Assembly: GCA_022495005.1 (NCBI GenBank)
Contig: JAGYXB010000691.1
Coordinates: 558,001-622,000, forward strand
Origin: Rhyacophila brunnea
Lineage: Eukaryota > Arthropoda > Insecta > Trichoptera > Rhyacophilidae
DNA length: 64,000 nt
Reading direction: 5' to 3'
The position numbers were made by a program, and so were the translations under genes. Under the pieces are notes generated by a model that was not told the origin of the DNA, made no database searches, and saw nothing but the letters and a program-made list of their open reading frames with translations. The first letter of the stretch is position 1. Each line of letters starts with the position of its first letter. Of this stretch, positions 36,501 through 44,574 are shown piece after piece.

Positions 36501-39500
36501 GTGTTTGTAATTTTGTGCAAAGTGCGAATGTAATGTTTTCAAATAATTGATATGGATTAATTATACCATCGTATTATTTTCTCGAAATCATAAACATACT
36601 ATAATAGTATTTGAGTATCAACCTATGTTCAATTTGAATTGGGTTATAATAATAATATACCCGTATATATATCAATAGTATGTTTGCTACAAAATCCACC
36701 CAAGTCATCAGTACGTACTTGCACAGGTTTGATTAAAACCATGATGAAATTAACATTTAAAAAATATGAATGCTTAATATTATTTTGACAGCCCTGTTTT
36801 CTGATCGGCTTTACGTCTGGCAGGTGTTCATTAAAAAAAAAAAATGCCCCGCGGCAGAAATTATCAGTAATAATAATAATATTTCTTGAAATAAAATCTC
36901 CGATGATTAGTGATTTTTGCGAAAAGATCGATTTAAATTGACGTAAGACGCTGAGGTCCTTTTAGCGGCCCCTTAAATATAAATGACAACCAAAAAAAAC
37001 CATGTGAAACTACAAAATAATATGATTACAACCACTGGATTATTCATAACAATACAGCAAAATACAGTCAATTTTTAAATACATTTCTTGACGTAACAGG
37101 CTATATTTCCACGCAGCTGGATTTCTCAAATGCTTCCTTGATTGTCCTAGTTGAGATTCCGTCACATTAACTATCGAAACATTCATTATTAAAAATAAAA
37201 AATTGTAAAATAGTCAGATCAAAATTACGACCTTCCTCACTTATCGTGTTGACGGTTTGTATGGAGGAGATTAAATTAAATTAAATAAAATTCATTCTTG
37301 AAGAGTCATTATTTAAATCGCGGCGTCTGATTGGCCGGTTACGCAGAGAGGGTTTTACCAGAACAAATTTATTTTCAGAGCGGGTTTAGTCAGTCACCTC
37401 GATATCTATTTTGATTTTTTGAAGAAACAGAGAGAAATTTAAAACTCTCGCCTAGAACAGAAGATAGATCTTACAAAAGAGCTCCTGCGTACATTCAAAA
37501 CTATTTTTTTTGAAAAATCGCCCAGAGCGGATTTTGTAACTCTACGCCTCATATATCTGAGGTGTTTTCAAGTTATGTATGTTCAATATATGGAATGTTA
37601 CATTCTCAAAATCTTGTAAATTATTCATTGAATAAAAGAAACAGTTTATTAAAAATAGATACCTATATCGTTTGTTTTACAGATTTCCGTCTAAATAAAT
37701 TGGACAAGCTGCCGCTGACAGGCTGGGAATCCTTCTCGTTTGGCGTTGAAGTGAAGTGGCCCGTATCTCTAATACTCAACCGCAAGGCTGTGGCATGCTA
37801 CCAAATGATCTTCAGGCATTTGTTTTACTGTAAACACGTTGAACGAATGCTATGCAGGTAGTTAGTTTTATTGATGTGTATAGTCAAGTGTATTTTCTTT
37901 TGTTCATCAGAATAGCCTGCCCATCTATTCTATACAAAAGACTGCTTTCGGCCACTACGTCAGCTATCTAGGGTAGGATTGTATCGAAGTATTAGCACTT
38001 ATTAAGTTAGCCGTCTAAACAGTCAAAACTGTCTATCTCGCTCTAAAATTTACCACAGCCAAAAGAGGTGCTTTTAAAACATAGCACTTATTGTAACAAT
38101 TTCAACTAACTTATTATAATTGTTACAATAAGTGCTAATACTTCATCACAAACCTACCCTAGATAACTGGTGTAGTGGCCGAAAGCAATTTTGTGTATAG
38201 AATAGATGCGCTGAAGACATCTTCAAGATATTGTTTGAAAGATAAATTAAAAAAATCCCTATTTTCGATTTGTCTCTCTTGTAAAAAGTAAATTATGTAT
38301 TACGGCTAACACGTATCGCAAATACAGATATGACATGGAGATAAGTGTTTTTCCAGATTGCCACAAATTAAAAATTATTTACACAACACATAGATACTAT
38401 TAATCAATTAATTAATCGAGTCAGCATTTATTTACAAAATACTTAATAATATAAATTTTATTAAATTCTGGTGTTTTTTTTTTAAATCGATAGCTGTTTC
38501 AGACAAATGCTTACAGTGCAGTACTAGAATTTTTCATCTTCCGCAGTACTAGAATATCGAGTATATGTTATAAAGTATTGCACGATATTACAATTAATAT
38601 GTGATATATTGACAGAAAGGTATAAAGAAGTATGATGACGGATAGGAAACATGATTTTGAAATCTCTGAAAATATCAGTTTCTATAAGAATATGCTTGAT
38701 TCAAATTGAAGAGATTTCGAAATAAATCAAAGTAGAAGATTTAAAAAATCAACAAAGTGGCAGTGTTTAAATAAGAAATTAGTGTGTTATCCAATACACA
38801 ATTAATCAAAAAATATAAACATTATGGATGAGGAAGAACCATTAGTAGCATATAAGCAATGACATTAATATGGACAAAGCATCTGGAAAAAAAAATGACA
38901 CTCACTTTTTTGTCGGGTCTGCCAAATGGCATAATCTGTTCTAACGCCATTACAATAAAGGTGATATTGCTATAAATTCCCGATGCTTTTTGTTGGGTCT
39001 GCCGAATGGTTCGGTTCGAACGGGTTCGCTCAAACGAACATTGATACTAGAAACACTGTTCTAACGCCATTGCAATAAAGGTGATATTGCTATAAATTCC
39101 CGATGCGTGATATCGCATAATGGATATTGTGTGACGTCTACCTATGCACGTGCGAATGTCGCTATGAGTGAATTTACTTGCTAGCTACTGTACTCAGTGC
39201 GTCGTCCATTAATAATGTCATTGCATATAAGCCACATCCAAGAATGTTGACAGGTGGTACTGCCACTTGGAATTTTTTTCTAGTATATAAATATTCTCTT
39301 AAGCTCCTTCCATTTATCATGTTTGTGTTGTTAGAGTATGGCTGTGCAACAAAGTGGCGAAGAGGTTCAGCGAAGCTCGCCAGTACGGAGCAGCCTTCGC
39401 CCTGCGTCAGCGGATGCTCTCCTGCCTGCAGAACCTGCAGTACTACATGTGCGTCGAAGTCATCGACCCCAACTGGTTCGCCTTCACCGCTAGTCTCAAC

Positions 39501-39503
39501 AAG
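18517..39503 (+). CDS. Grip84: Gamma-tubulin complex protein 2 (GCP2/Grip84), 11 exons, 3' end not found
   Basis: Eleven exons with GT/AG borders join to 2067 coding bases (689 codons) with every phase consistent. The order matches animal GCP2: an N-terminal extension, KAFIKKYEEMKSR, the GRIP1 region (IDDLLYCLEGIPGRYI, WIYRGTIDDPFQEFLVED, YWEKRYTI, GKYLNVISQCG), then the GRIP2 region (YFLMDQGDFIVQFMD, VKWPVSLILNRKAV, FRHLFYCKHVER, LRQRMLSCLQNLQYYM, EVIDP). GCP2 pairs with GCP3 and gamma-tubulin to form the small complex that nucleates microtubules at centrosomes and spindles. Family members are about 850-900 aa, so 150-200 C-terminal residues are missing. I found no further exon on this strand up to 64000. 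Confidence 0.93.
18561..19226. other. GCP2 intron 1, 5' part, with an antisense LINE trace
   Basis: At about 19060-19160 the minus strand reads DTKVLGRTQKRQADN..RDAERLNVTDWR, resembling an RTE-type LINE C-terminus. Otherwise nothing recognised. Confidence 0.4.
19235..20033. mobile_element. hAT element, Charlie-like ends, in GCP2 intron 1
   Basis: The 799-bp element starts CAGGGGTCGGCAAACT and ends TTTGCCGACCCCTG. It is flanked by an exact 8-bp duplication GCCTATCT (19227-19234 and 20034-20041). CAGGGGTCGGCAAAC is the typical end of Charlie-like hAT elements. No transposase frame remains. Confidence 0.92.
20160..20327 (+). CDS. Grip84: GCP2 exon 2
   Basis: Acceptor TTTTTAG and donor AA|GTAAGT. 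Encodes CTISPDVILEHIQNNPGYGN to DPKAFIKKYEEMKSR. The KKYEEMKSR segment matches the conserved KKYDELKSK of vertebrate GCP2. Phase 2 in, phase 2 out. Confidence 0.9.
20340..21435. other. GCP2 intron 2, 5' part
   Basis: No gene or repeat with readable borders. About 20810-20920 (GGGACTGAGAAGATTGGAG..) may be LINE debris. Confidence 0.4.
21436..22173. mobile_element. Long-armed foldback transposon in GCP2 intron 2
   Basis: Terminal arms of about 130-150 bp: TATGTTACGCCGAATGTGC at the left, its inverse at the right, then GGGCAAAATTTTG and GCCCGTTGCC..TTCATGAAT in both. The interior holds TTAGGTTAGGTTAGG at about 21669-21683. Another copy begins at 63884 and runs off the window. There is no transposase. 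Confidence 0.85.
22376..22526 (+). CDS. Grip84: GCP2 exon 3
   Basis: Acceptor TTTTCAG, donor CAG|GTGATA. Encodes VDSLGPLISLLYYILSDD then a lysine/proline-rich linker. Corresponds to the variable region after the N-terminal helices of GCP2. Phase 0 out. Confidence 0.88.
22884..23140. mobile_element. TA-flanked MITE, copy 1
   Basis: 257 bp with inverted ends CGTCACTGTTCTGGCAGAA / TTCTGCCAGAACAGATACG, flanked by TA. It is nearly identical along its length to 62671-62927, which has the same length. TA flanks suggest a Tc1/mariner-type transposase acted on it. Confidence 0.85.
23843..23880. repeat. TTCAA microsatellite
   Basis: Imperfect tandem TTCAATTCAATTCAATTAA repeats within GCP2 intron 3. 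Confidence 0.8.
24036..25013. mobile_element. hAT-type MITE, CAGTGGCGA family, copy 2
   Basis: Left end CAGTGGTGAAGGGTGG, right end CACCCTTCGCTACAT, with exact duplication ATACAGCA (24028-24035 and 25014-25021). Arms match the 4423-4992 copy (GGAGGTAGGCTGTTAAGAT). A Harbinger-like element is nested inside, so the hAT copy itself is about 580 bp. Confidence 0.88.
24091..24483. mobile_element. Harbinger-like MITE nested in the hAT MITE
   Basis: 393 bp with ends GCCGGCTCGCACATCA and TGATGTGCGAGCCCTC, inverted at 14 of 16 bases, and flanked by TTA (24088-24090 and 24484-24486). A 3-bp TTA/TAA target is the mark of PIF/Harbinger. It is GC-richer than its host. The uninterrupted relative at 4423-4992 supports the insertion point. 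Confidence 0.82.
25098..25281 (+). CDS. Grip84: GCP2 exon 4
   Basis: Acceptor TCCTTTAG, donor ATAG|GTATTT. Encodes a charged stretch (VDDARRDSRKDMEEDQWG) then LPAFLYQRGTLSWDF, matching the conserved P-x-W/F-L-Y-x-R-x-x-L-x-x-DF block preceding GRIP1 in GCP2. Phase 0 in, phase 1 out; the split codon gives alanine with exon 5. Confidence 0.88.
25413..25708 (+). CDS. Grip84: GCP2 exon 5 (start of GRIP1)
   Basis: Acceptor TTTTCAG, donor TAT|GTGAGT. Encodes SIIIDDLLYCLEGIPGRYI, the opening of the GRIP1 domain, through VIHALVNSIEVLLKEYY. Phase 0 out. Confidence 0.93.
25872..26010. mobile_element. Pogo-like terminus, single end
   Basis: TACAGTAAAACCTCGTTAATAAG followed by repeated TAATTCGAAATT motifs looks like one end of a pogo/Tigger element. 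I could not find its partner. Confidence 0.4.
26040..27062. other. GCP2 intron 5, remainder
   Basis: No gene recognised. Overlapping open frames near 26723-27019 on both strands are AT-rich and lack motifs. Confidence 0.45.
27063..27191 (+). CDS. Grip84: GCP2 exon 6
   Basis: Encodes VIIGQLETEHLAGTLNLQKL and WYFVRPTMHMMNILANITSSIGK, a conserved GRIP1 helix block (Q-LE..G.L.LQKLW). Donor AAG|GTTTGA is weak. Phase 0 on both sides, so skipping this 129-base exon would keep frame. Confidence 0.9.
27270..27420 (-). repeat. tRNA-headed SINE, family C, copy 2
   Basis: Minus-strand head GATGGCTACATTGGTAAAG..GGGTTCTAGTTCC preceded by CATCATAATTAGG, as at 10171-10330. The body ends CTGAGGTGTTTCCGAA. 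It lies in GCP2 intron 6. Confidence 0.6.
27567..27655. repeat. SINE-tail module
   Basis: TTTTTATTCAACGAAAAATTCACAAGATTTAAGAATG..CATACATAATTTGAA, the tail module found in at least six other places in the window. Confidence 0.6.
27652..27760. mobile_element. Half foldback MITE abutting the exon 7 acceptor
   Basis: CATCTATTCTATAC..AAGACTGCTTTCGGCC..GCTATCTAGGGTAG matches the left arm of the 37922-38208 foldback element. The other arm is absent. Its sequence runs to within about 10 bp of the AG before GCP2 exon 7. Confidence 0.7.
27769..28120 (+). CDS. Grip84: GCP2 exon 7
   Basis: Acceptor CTCTTCCAG, donor TGTG|GTCAGT. Encodes LTLLHDQASGYLGDTQAQ, LHQWIYRGTIDDPFQEFLVE, YWEKRYTIQRDRTPKFL and TGKYLNVISQCG, all hallmark GRIP1 signatures. 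Phase 1 out. Confidence 0.96.
28340..28500. mobile_element. hAT-type MITE, CAGTGGCGA family, partial copy
   Basis: GAGGTAGGCTGTGGAGATCCGAC..AATAATGCACACTTTGTCAGTC matches the left arm of the 4423 and 24036 elements. Termini lost. Confidence 0.65.
28573..29166. mobile_element. Tigger/pogo-like element in GCP2 intron 7
   Basis: Left end CCGTAAGTCCTCGACTTCCG and right end ACTTACTG, flanked by TA. Internal sub-terminal repeats (ACTTCCGT / ACGGAAGT) are also inverted. About 594 bp. The minus-strand open frame inside shows no transposase motif. Confidence 0.6.
29376..29664 (+). CDS. Grip84: GCP2 exon 8
   Basis: Acceptor TTCTTACAG, donor CG|GTGAGA. Encodes IPDVEEIKYTLREQQYV, ASKSLLELLMKEYDLMGRL, KHYFLMDQGDFIVQFMD and RLESLLGLCLR. 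This spans the GRIP1-GRIP2 junction; YFLMDQGDF is nearly invariant in the family. Phase 2 out. Confidence 0.96.
29690..29900 (-). mobile_element. LINE fragment in GCP2 intron 8
   Basis: This stretch is homologous to 43262-43460 of the LINE at 42852-44091 (TACCGTAAAGCA, GTACAGTCGTGAGTC, CATCGAGTTGAAT). It is more diverged and carries indels, so it is an older insertion of the same family. Confidence 0.7.
29917..31677. mobile_element. Possible hAT pair of ends around composite repeats
   Basis: AGGGATTGCAATAGCAGTATTC (left) and CGGTATTACAGTCCCT (right) look like inverted hAT ends; ATACCGAAA and CGGTATT motifs lie inside both. The flanking octamers do not match, so this may be two separate remnants. 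A solo relative is at 50411-50475. Confidence 0.35.
30347..30888. mobile_element. Harbinger-like MITE in GCP2 intron 8
   Basis: 542 bp starting GGCCCTCCTCCCACGG and ending CCGTGAGAGGAGGGCC, flanked by TTA (30344-30346 and 30889-30891). The inverted arms extend inward to AACTGAA..GACGGAACT. No transposase. Confidence 0.85.
32129..32244 (+). CDS. Grip84: GCP2 exon 9
   Basis: Acceptor AATTGTAG, donor AAAG|GTAAAT. Encodes LSAANHDQYNEDMRTELLPY, then DLQFQMSKILSIQTQDEK, matching the TAN.DP...L..DL.PHDL block of GCP2. Phase 2 in, phase 1 out. Confidence 0.92.
32245..35082. other. GCP2 intron 9, 5' part
   Basis: No gene recognised. GTTGAATATGAACCA occurs at about 32459 and 33088, a short direct repeat. 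A SINE-tail module lies near 34665-34705. Open frames here are short and without motifs. Confidence 0.45.
35085..35111. repeat. Interstitial telomere-like CCTAA array
   Basis: Four to five tandem CCTAA units (complement TTAGG), the arthropod telomere repeat. Too short to be a telomere. A three-unit TTAGG array is inside the foldback element at about 21669. Confidence 0.8.
35797..36972 (-). mobile_element. TTAA-flanked non-autonomous transposon, copy B
   Basis: 1176 bp between TTAA at 35793-35796 and 36973-36976. Reverse-complement counterpart of 15998-17223, with the same internal hairpin MITE and the same small frame. That frame is broken by one extra T. Lies in GCP2 intron 9. Confidence 0.75.
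36242..36460 (-). pseudogene. Frameshifted copy of the TTAA-element ORF
   Basis: Reads MANLITRFYCDESVCSFLSF as copy A does, then diverges because the poly-T run has one more base. The remaining sequence still aligns with copy A at nucleotide level. Confidence 0.6.
37556..37655 (+). repeat. SINE tail, GCP2 intron 9
   Basis: TCTGAGGTGTTTTCAAGTTATGTATGTTCAATA..AATCTTGTAAATTATTCATTGAATAAA, almost the same as 48149-48240. It ends about 30 bp before the exon 10 acceptor. Confidence 0.65.
37683..37857 (+). CDS. Grip84: GCP2 exon 10
   Basis: Acceptor TTTTACAG, donor CAG|GTAGTT. Encodes LTGWESFSFGVEVKWPVSLI, LNRKAVACYQMIFRHLFYC and KHVERMLC, the core of GRIP2. Phase 1 in, phase 2 out. Confidence 0.96.
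37922..38208. mobile_element. Foldback MITE in GCP2 intron 10
   Basis: Arms of about 85 bp: CATCTATTCTATACAAAAG..GCTTTCGGCCACTAC on the left, mirrored as GTAGTGGCCGAAAGC..GTATAGAATAGATG on the right. No duplication is visible. A single arm occurs at 27652-27760. Confidence 0.8.
38938..39106. repeat. Two-unit direct repeat, period about 120 bp
   Basis: GTTCTAACGCCATTACAATA..GGTGATATTGCTATAAATTCCCGATGC occurs twice with one base changed. Each unit follows or precedes GGGTCTGCC(A/G)AATGG. Confidence 0.75.
39335..39503 (+). CDS. Grip84: GCP2 exon 11 (last one found)
   Basis: Acceptor TTGTTAG|AG, donor AAG|GTCAGT. Encodes VWLCNKVAKRFSEARQYG, AAFALRQRMLSCLQNLQYY and EVIDPNWFAFTASLNK, within GRIP2. 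Phase 0 out with a good donor, so at least one further exon is expected. Confidence 0.95.
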
Positions 39504-40214
39504 GTCAGTGATTTTTGCCTATCGTAGAGCAGTGTTTCAAAAAAATAATAATTTCAGCCATTCTTAATTCAATTCTGCCATGTATGAACACAATGTTAGT
39601 GGCAGTTTTCTTCATGCGATAACAACATTTTAATGCGGCATACTGCTCTTCCTTTATACACATATCGTCCGAAAACTTTTATACACAAGCGAAATATAAT
39701 TATAGCACTGGTACCAAAGAATTTGGACTATAAATAGAAGGAGCCTTATAGGTACGTTATTTCTGTTATGACATTTGAAATTATTTAGCACCGCGTGAAG
39801 CATTGTGGAGTTGGTAAACTCCACAAATATTAACATCACACAGTTGCAATTCCGATTTTTTATTTCATTATATTGCGGCCATTTTTTATGTTCATTGTGA
39901 TTACTTACTCGATTGCAGTTATAAATGGTTTTACACAAATTATACAGGATTTTTCAACTAAATAATAAAACCGAAGCGTAGTATTACTGGCTCCTTATCT
40001 ACTCAATGTGACCGATTGTCTTTTTATTTGCCCTGCAAATTGGCAAATAAATACTATACTGGTGTGAAGGTGTCTGCAAATGAACCTGAAATGTAAAGTC
40101 ACTTGTAGCTAACTTAGTCAGTGACCAGTGGTACTGTTTTTGTTTCAATTTCATAAATTTAGAAAAAGGTTTTCAACATCTTTGACTGGTACCATAATTT
40201 TTGTCCTCATACTA

Positions 40215-40425
40215 TATACAACTTCTTCTTCGGCTATATCCGCCCCTTAGTTGGAGCATATGGACACCACGCGGCGCCTCCAAGAATCCCTGACGCTCGC
40301 CAGTCTTCTTGATTCAGTCCAGGTCATACCAGTATCCCGTAGCTCCCCCGTATACACTCTATAGATAGTATTTAGCGGCCTTCCGGGACGCCGGAATCCG
40401 ATCGGCTTGAAGAACAGTGATCGCC
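40215..40425 (-). mobile_element. LINE 3'-end fragment
   Basis: A short 5'-truncated copy, over 90% alike by eye to 42852-43050 (GGAGCATATGGACACCACGCGG and so on). It starts at the GAA-type tail on its left. Lies downstream of the last GCP2 exon. Confidence 0.8.
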
Positions 40426-40499
40426 AAACGGTTGTTCGCGAGCTACCGGTAGCTCGCGTAGGACATTTTATCATATTTTTAAATTTGCCACTCAAATTT

Positions 40500-41250
40500 T
40501 ATTCTCGAAATAAGTTTCAATGAAATGCTTAACAAGTTGCCGTTGTAATATGATTTTTTTGGCGTAACGATTTGTGCGTATAGACAAAGTAAAATAGAGA
40601 AGCAGTCAGCTATGTATTACAATGGAAATTGCGCCATACACTTTGTGTCTCTCTCATTGTACAATATAGTAAGTATGTCAAAGATACTATAAATTTGTAT
40701 TATATACTACATTTAAGTCATAAATACTATAAAGTTAAATAAAAAAAAATATTTGACCCCAAGATTTCAATTGACAGTTCTGTTAAAATAATAAAAGACT
40801 ATAAATTATGCGGAAACACTATTTAGGGTACTGTGTATTTTTAATATATGAAGGGCGTCTGTCTTAGAGCGCGAAGCAGAATCATCTGGATTAACTTGGC
40901 AATAATCACCACCCAGAGTTGCAAATTTAGCTTGTCTTAGTAAGGCTTGTTTTGACCGTATTTATATATATAGCCATAATAAGTCGTATTATTATTTATG
41001 GGTACTGTGAGCGACACAATCTAAGCTGCCGATATTGACCTTCTAAAGATAGGCGTCTATCTTCGGGTCTTATGCCCCTAAGTATGGTTCTGCATCGCGC
41101 TCTTAGAGTATTAAATTTATTTACTTTGAATATTCTTCCCTTAGTCAAGGAAAGGAGAAATCTATCTCATGTAATATTGCAACTTTCAATGGCATTTACA
41201 ATAAAGTACCTACAGTATCCAACTTTGGTTTAATCATCATGTATGATATT
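40500..41250. other. Intergenic or intronic DNA, nothing recognised
   Basis: No exon of GCP2 and no repeat with readable borders found. Confidence 0.45.
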
Positions 41251-42100
41251 TAATAGACACTTCTTTTAAAGTAAGTAGGTAAGAAATAAAACAACTTCGG
41301 TATAGTAAGTACATTTTATTTTCTCTTACAGCACTTAATAACTTATCTTATCTGTCTGTCTCCATTATCCGCCGCTGTTGCAATCGTATTTATGTCGTAC
41401 CTTATTGATTCAATGAGAAAAAATGTATCTTCTAGAAACTATTAGCCTTCTGATTCTAATTTCTTTATCATTTTCTAAGTGGATTTGTCATTTTGTATTT
41501 TTCCTTCTTCCTTCCTCGTTGTTTCGGGCTCATTGCAGAGGCAATTCTCGGATATTGGATGTCAAAGCTTCTGGAACTTTTGGCAAAACCCAATATCCGA
41601 TGTGATATCTTTGTTCGTCACAAGTGACACAGTATACTATCACCCTTTTTTACAATGAGCAACGTTTGCCATCTGTTGAACAAATCCATTTTCGACACAG
41701 TTAGAACGTAGTGCTTTCATACATATTACAGTACACTTCAATACATTATCTCTTGAGAATGGCCTCTGTAACAAGCCTGAAACGTCGAGGACAGAAAAAG
41801 GATAAACACACAATGCTAAACCAAAAATCTGTTTTTATTTTATGTTTATTTTTGAATGGTAAACTATGATTGCTTTTACATATAATTAAAATTATTAATA
41901 AGCAATTTGTAGGGAATAAAATTTAGATTAAACATTTGCTATGTTTTAAAATACAAACAGTAATATTATATTAATATAAAATTCATGTTTTTATTTAAAT
42001 ATAGATATAAAAAAATTGTAATTAAAGTAGTTAGAACAAAAATCTCATAATATGAATGTTATAAAATGCATAGTTAACTTAAATACTGTTGTGTTTGATT

Positions 42101-44133
42101 CAGTGGCGAAGACTCCATACTAGGCGATTATTTAAAGCCTTCCTTCTTAAGAAAAATATTTTTTAATTGCATATTGACATATTTACATACTTAATCACTT
42201 CATTATTTTATGTTATATAAAAATAATTTATTTGGCCAACGAGAGATGTCGTATATGTAGGAATGTATTACAGTATTACACAGTTTACAAAACAATCTGC
42301 AAATGTATTAAAAAAAACCACAGCGCGCCGTAAATTAAATAATAAACGCTGCGACGTCTCGATGTAAATAAATTTCCGATTATGTGTGTAATAATTCTGA
42401 ATTTTTTTCGTATGGACTTTACGTCTCGTAACCTCAGCAAGTCTGGTGATTTGTACCAAATAAGGTAAGCTCCTATCGCAGAGCCTAAAACATTTGCGCA
42501 TAATATTGTTGTCACGACTGCGCACTTTGTCCAAAATCATTAATAATTAGATAATTAAAAAAATAATTTCAACGGCGTTTAATCGAATATTAATAAATAA
42601 ATAAGTATAGATTGTTTTTAAAAATAAAAATAAATTTTATCTTACGATTTTTGATGGGTATACATGTTTTGAAAAATACGTAATTTAAACACATCGCTTA
42701 TTTGTATGTCGTCAATGAGTTTTTGAAGTTTCATTGAATTAGTGTGTCATTGTCATTTATTAGTGTGTACCTATTCATTAGTAGTAAATATCGTACTATT
42801 CTCGTAAGTATACCTGACAAGTGTGCTCTTTTTATCATATCTCCACAGCCTCTTCTTCTTCTTCTTTGCCCATATCCGCCCCTTAACTGGAGCATATGGA
42901 CACCACGCGGCGCCTCCAAGAATCCCTGTCGCTCGCCAGTCTTCTTGCTTCGTTTCAGGTCAAACCAGCATCCCGTAGCTCCGCCGTATACACTCTGTAG
43001 ATTGTATTTAGCGGCCTTCCAGGACGCCGGAATCCAGTCGGCTTGAAGAACAGGCAAGCCAGGTTAAAGTTCTCTTCTGGCATCCGCAGCACGTGGCCGA
43101 GCCAGGTCCAACGTCGCCTCTTCACTTTCAGCGTGATGAGAGGCTGCTTGGTACGTTCTCTTATCTCCTCGTTGCTCCTAAAGTCATACCACCGCACACC
43201 CAGTATTCGTCGCAAACATCTGTTTCGAAGCTCAGTATACGGTTGCTCTGAGCCTTCGTAAGGTGCCATGATTCGCTACCGTAAAGCAGCACCGTCAGAA
43301 TGCAAGCATCGAATAGGCGGCATTTGGTTTTGACCGAGTACAATCGTGAGTCCCAGACATTTCGCATCGAGTTGAATGTTGCTCCAGCCATTCCCATTGG
43401 GATAGCAGGCTCTTTCTGCAAAATGCCATCTCCCGTGATGTGTACCCCCAGGTACTTGAAGCTGTCGACGCTCTCGATGCTCTGTCCATCGCTAATCAGA
43501 GGGAAATCTGGATCAGGACAGGTGCTATTGCACAAGACGTTGGTTTTTTTCGCGTTGATTTTCAAACCAACGCGAGAGGAGTTATTATGCAACCTGTCGA
43601 TTGTCTCTTGAATGCCCTCGATTGAGTTGTCGAATAGGACAGCATCATCGGCGTATTCCAGGTCGCATAGCTTCACCGTGGGGGTAACAGGTATGCCTCA
43701 GTCGGGTGGTATTGACTTCCGTAGTATAAAGTCAAAGAGAATGATAAAGAGAAACGGTGCAAGGACACAACCCTGTCTGACTCCGGTCGTGACCCCGAAC
43801 CATTCCGTGACAGTGTCTCCAATTCTGACACAGCATTCGCTATTCTCGTGCAGGCTTTTGATTATGGCAATGATCTTGGGAGGGATCCCGTATGCTCCCA
43901 GTATCATCCAGAGGAAGGGGCAGTGCGGACTGTCGAAAGCCTTCTCATAATCCACAAAGCAGCAAGCCATCGGACTGTTCAACTCATGGCTCTGCTGGAG
44001 AAGACATCGAAGGTTGTGGATTTGGTCTGCACACGCTCGACCAGGTAGAAACCCGGCTTGGTTTTTCCTGAGGACGTGCATTATTGGGTCCCTCCACAGC
44101 CTACCTCTTTCCAAAAGTCACCCTTCGCCACTG
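42101..44133. mobile_element. hAT element inserted at the stop codon of channel copy 1
   Basis: 2033 bp, ends CAGTGGCGAAG and CTTCGCCACTG (11 of 11 inverted), exact 8-bp duplication GTTTGATT (42093-42100 and 44134-44141). The sister copy at about 54080-54110 shows the unoccupied site GTTTGATTAGT. Without the LINE inside it, the element is about 780 bp and has no transposase. The ends match the CAGTGGCGA MITE family. Confidence 0.95.
42852..44091 (-). mobile_element. 5'-truncated RTE-like LINE nested in the hAT element
   Basis: 1240 bp flanked by an 11-bp duplication CTCCACAGCCT (42841-42851 and 44092-44102), with a (GAA)n-type 3' tail at the left. Minus-strand frames encode reverse transcriptase blocks: GFLPGRACADQIHNLRCLL, CFVDYEKAFD, GVRQGCVLAPFLF, the catalytic YADD motif, INAKKTNV and FKYLGVHIT. 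The C-terminal part has LYGSESWHL and WTWLGHVLRM. Frameshifts split the frame near 43690 and again near 43200, so it is inactive. It is missing the endonuclease. Confidence 0.92.
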
Positions 44134-44139
44134 GTTTGA

Positions 44140-44574
44140 TTAGTGATTCATAATGGACATATTTATTTTCTCGAGAAGGCCTTCGAGCTTGTCAAGTTTA
44201 CTCTCAAATGCCATTAACCGGTTTTCGATCTTCTTATATTCGCTGTCCTCCTTTTCTTCCCTCTCGGTGATAATGTTTCTGGCAGCTTTTACCACTTTCC
44301 TATCCATCTTTAACTCGTTGCAGCTTCGCAAACAACAGAGGACCAGTTCAGGGTTTTCGGTATCCTTCTCTTGTTTCTTCTTCAATCGATCGCTTGCGTA
44401 GATCACTACCCTCGAGCTCTGATTGGTCTTCACGCCGATTTGAGCCATCGGTAAAATGTTTGGGAACAAACAGATTCTCCGCGCGAGTGGCTTAATGCAA
44501 ATCATTCTTGATTTTATGCAAGTTCTCCCTGGTAACCAACAGCAAGCGTTTTGCATCTTGGAGACTGCGTTCCT
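44140..44574 (-). pseudogene. Orphaned C-terminal tail of channel copy 1
   Basis: This segment continues the reading frame of the 44575-46980 gene beyond its premature TAA. It stays open to the ancestral TAA at 44140, encoding about 144 aa nearly identical to residues 814-957 of the intact copy. It includes KKKQEKDTENPEL and a coiled-coil-like end (KIENRLMAFESKLDKLEGLL). No other lesion is seen, so the nonsense change is recent or read through. Confidence 0.85.

Noticed and set aside
41325..41360. Splice acceptor TCTTACAG|CACTTAATAAC as a GCP2 exon
   Set aside because: The same text recurs in the duplicated block at about 53055 and the following frame closes at once; it belongs to the duplicated 3' flank.
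43300..44048. Plus-strand frames over the LINE
   Set aside because: Shadows of the minus-strand reverse transcriptase, which carries the recognisable motifs including YADD.
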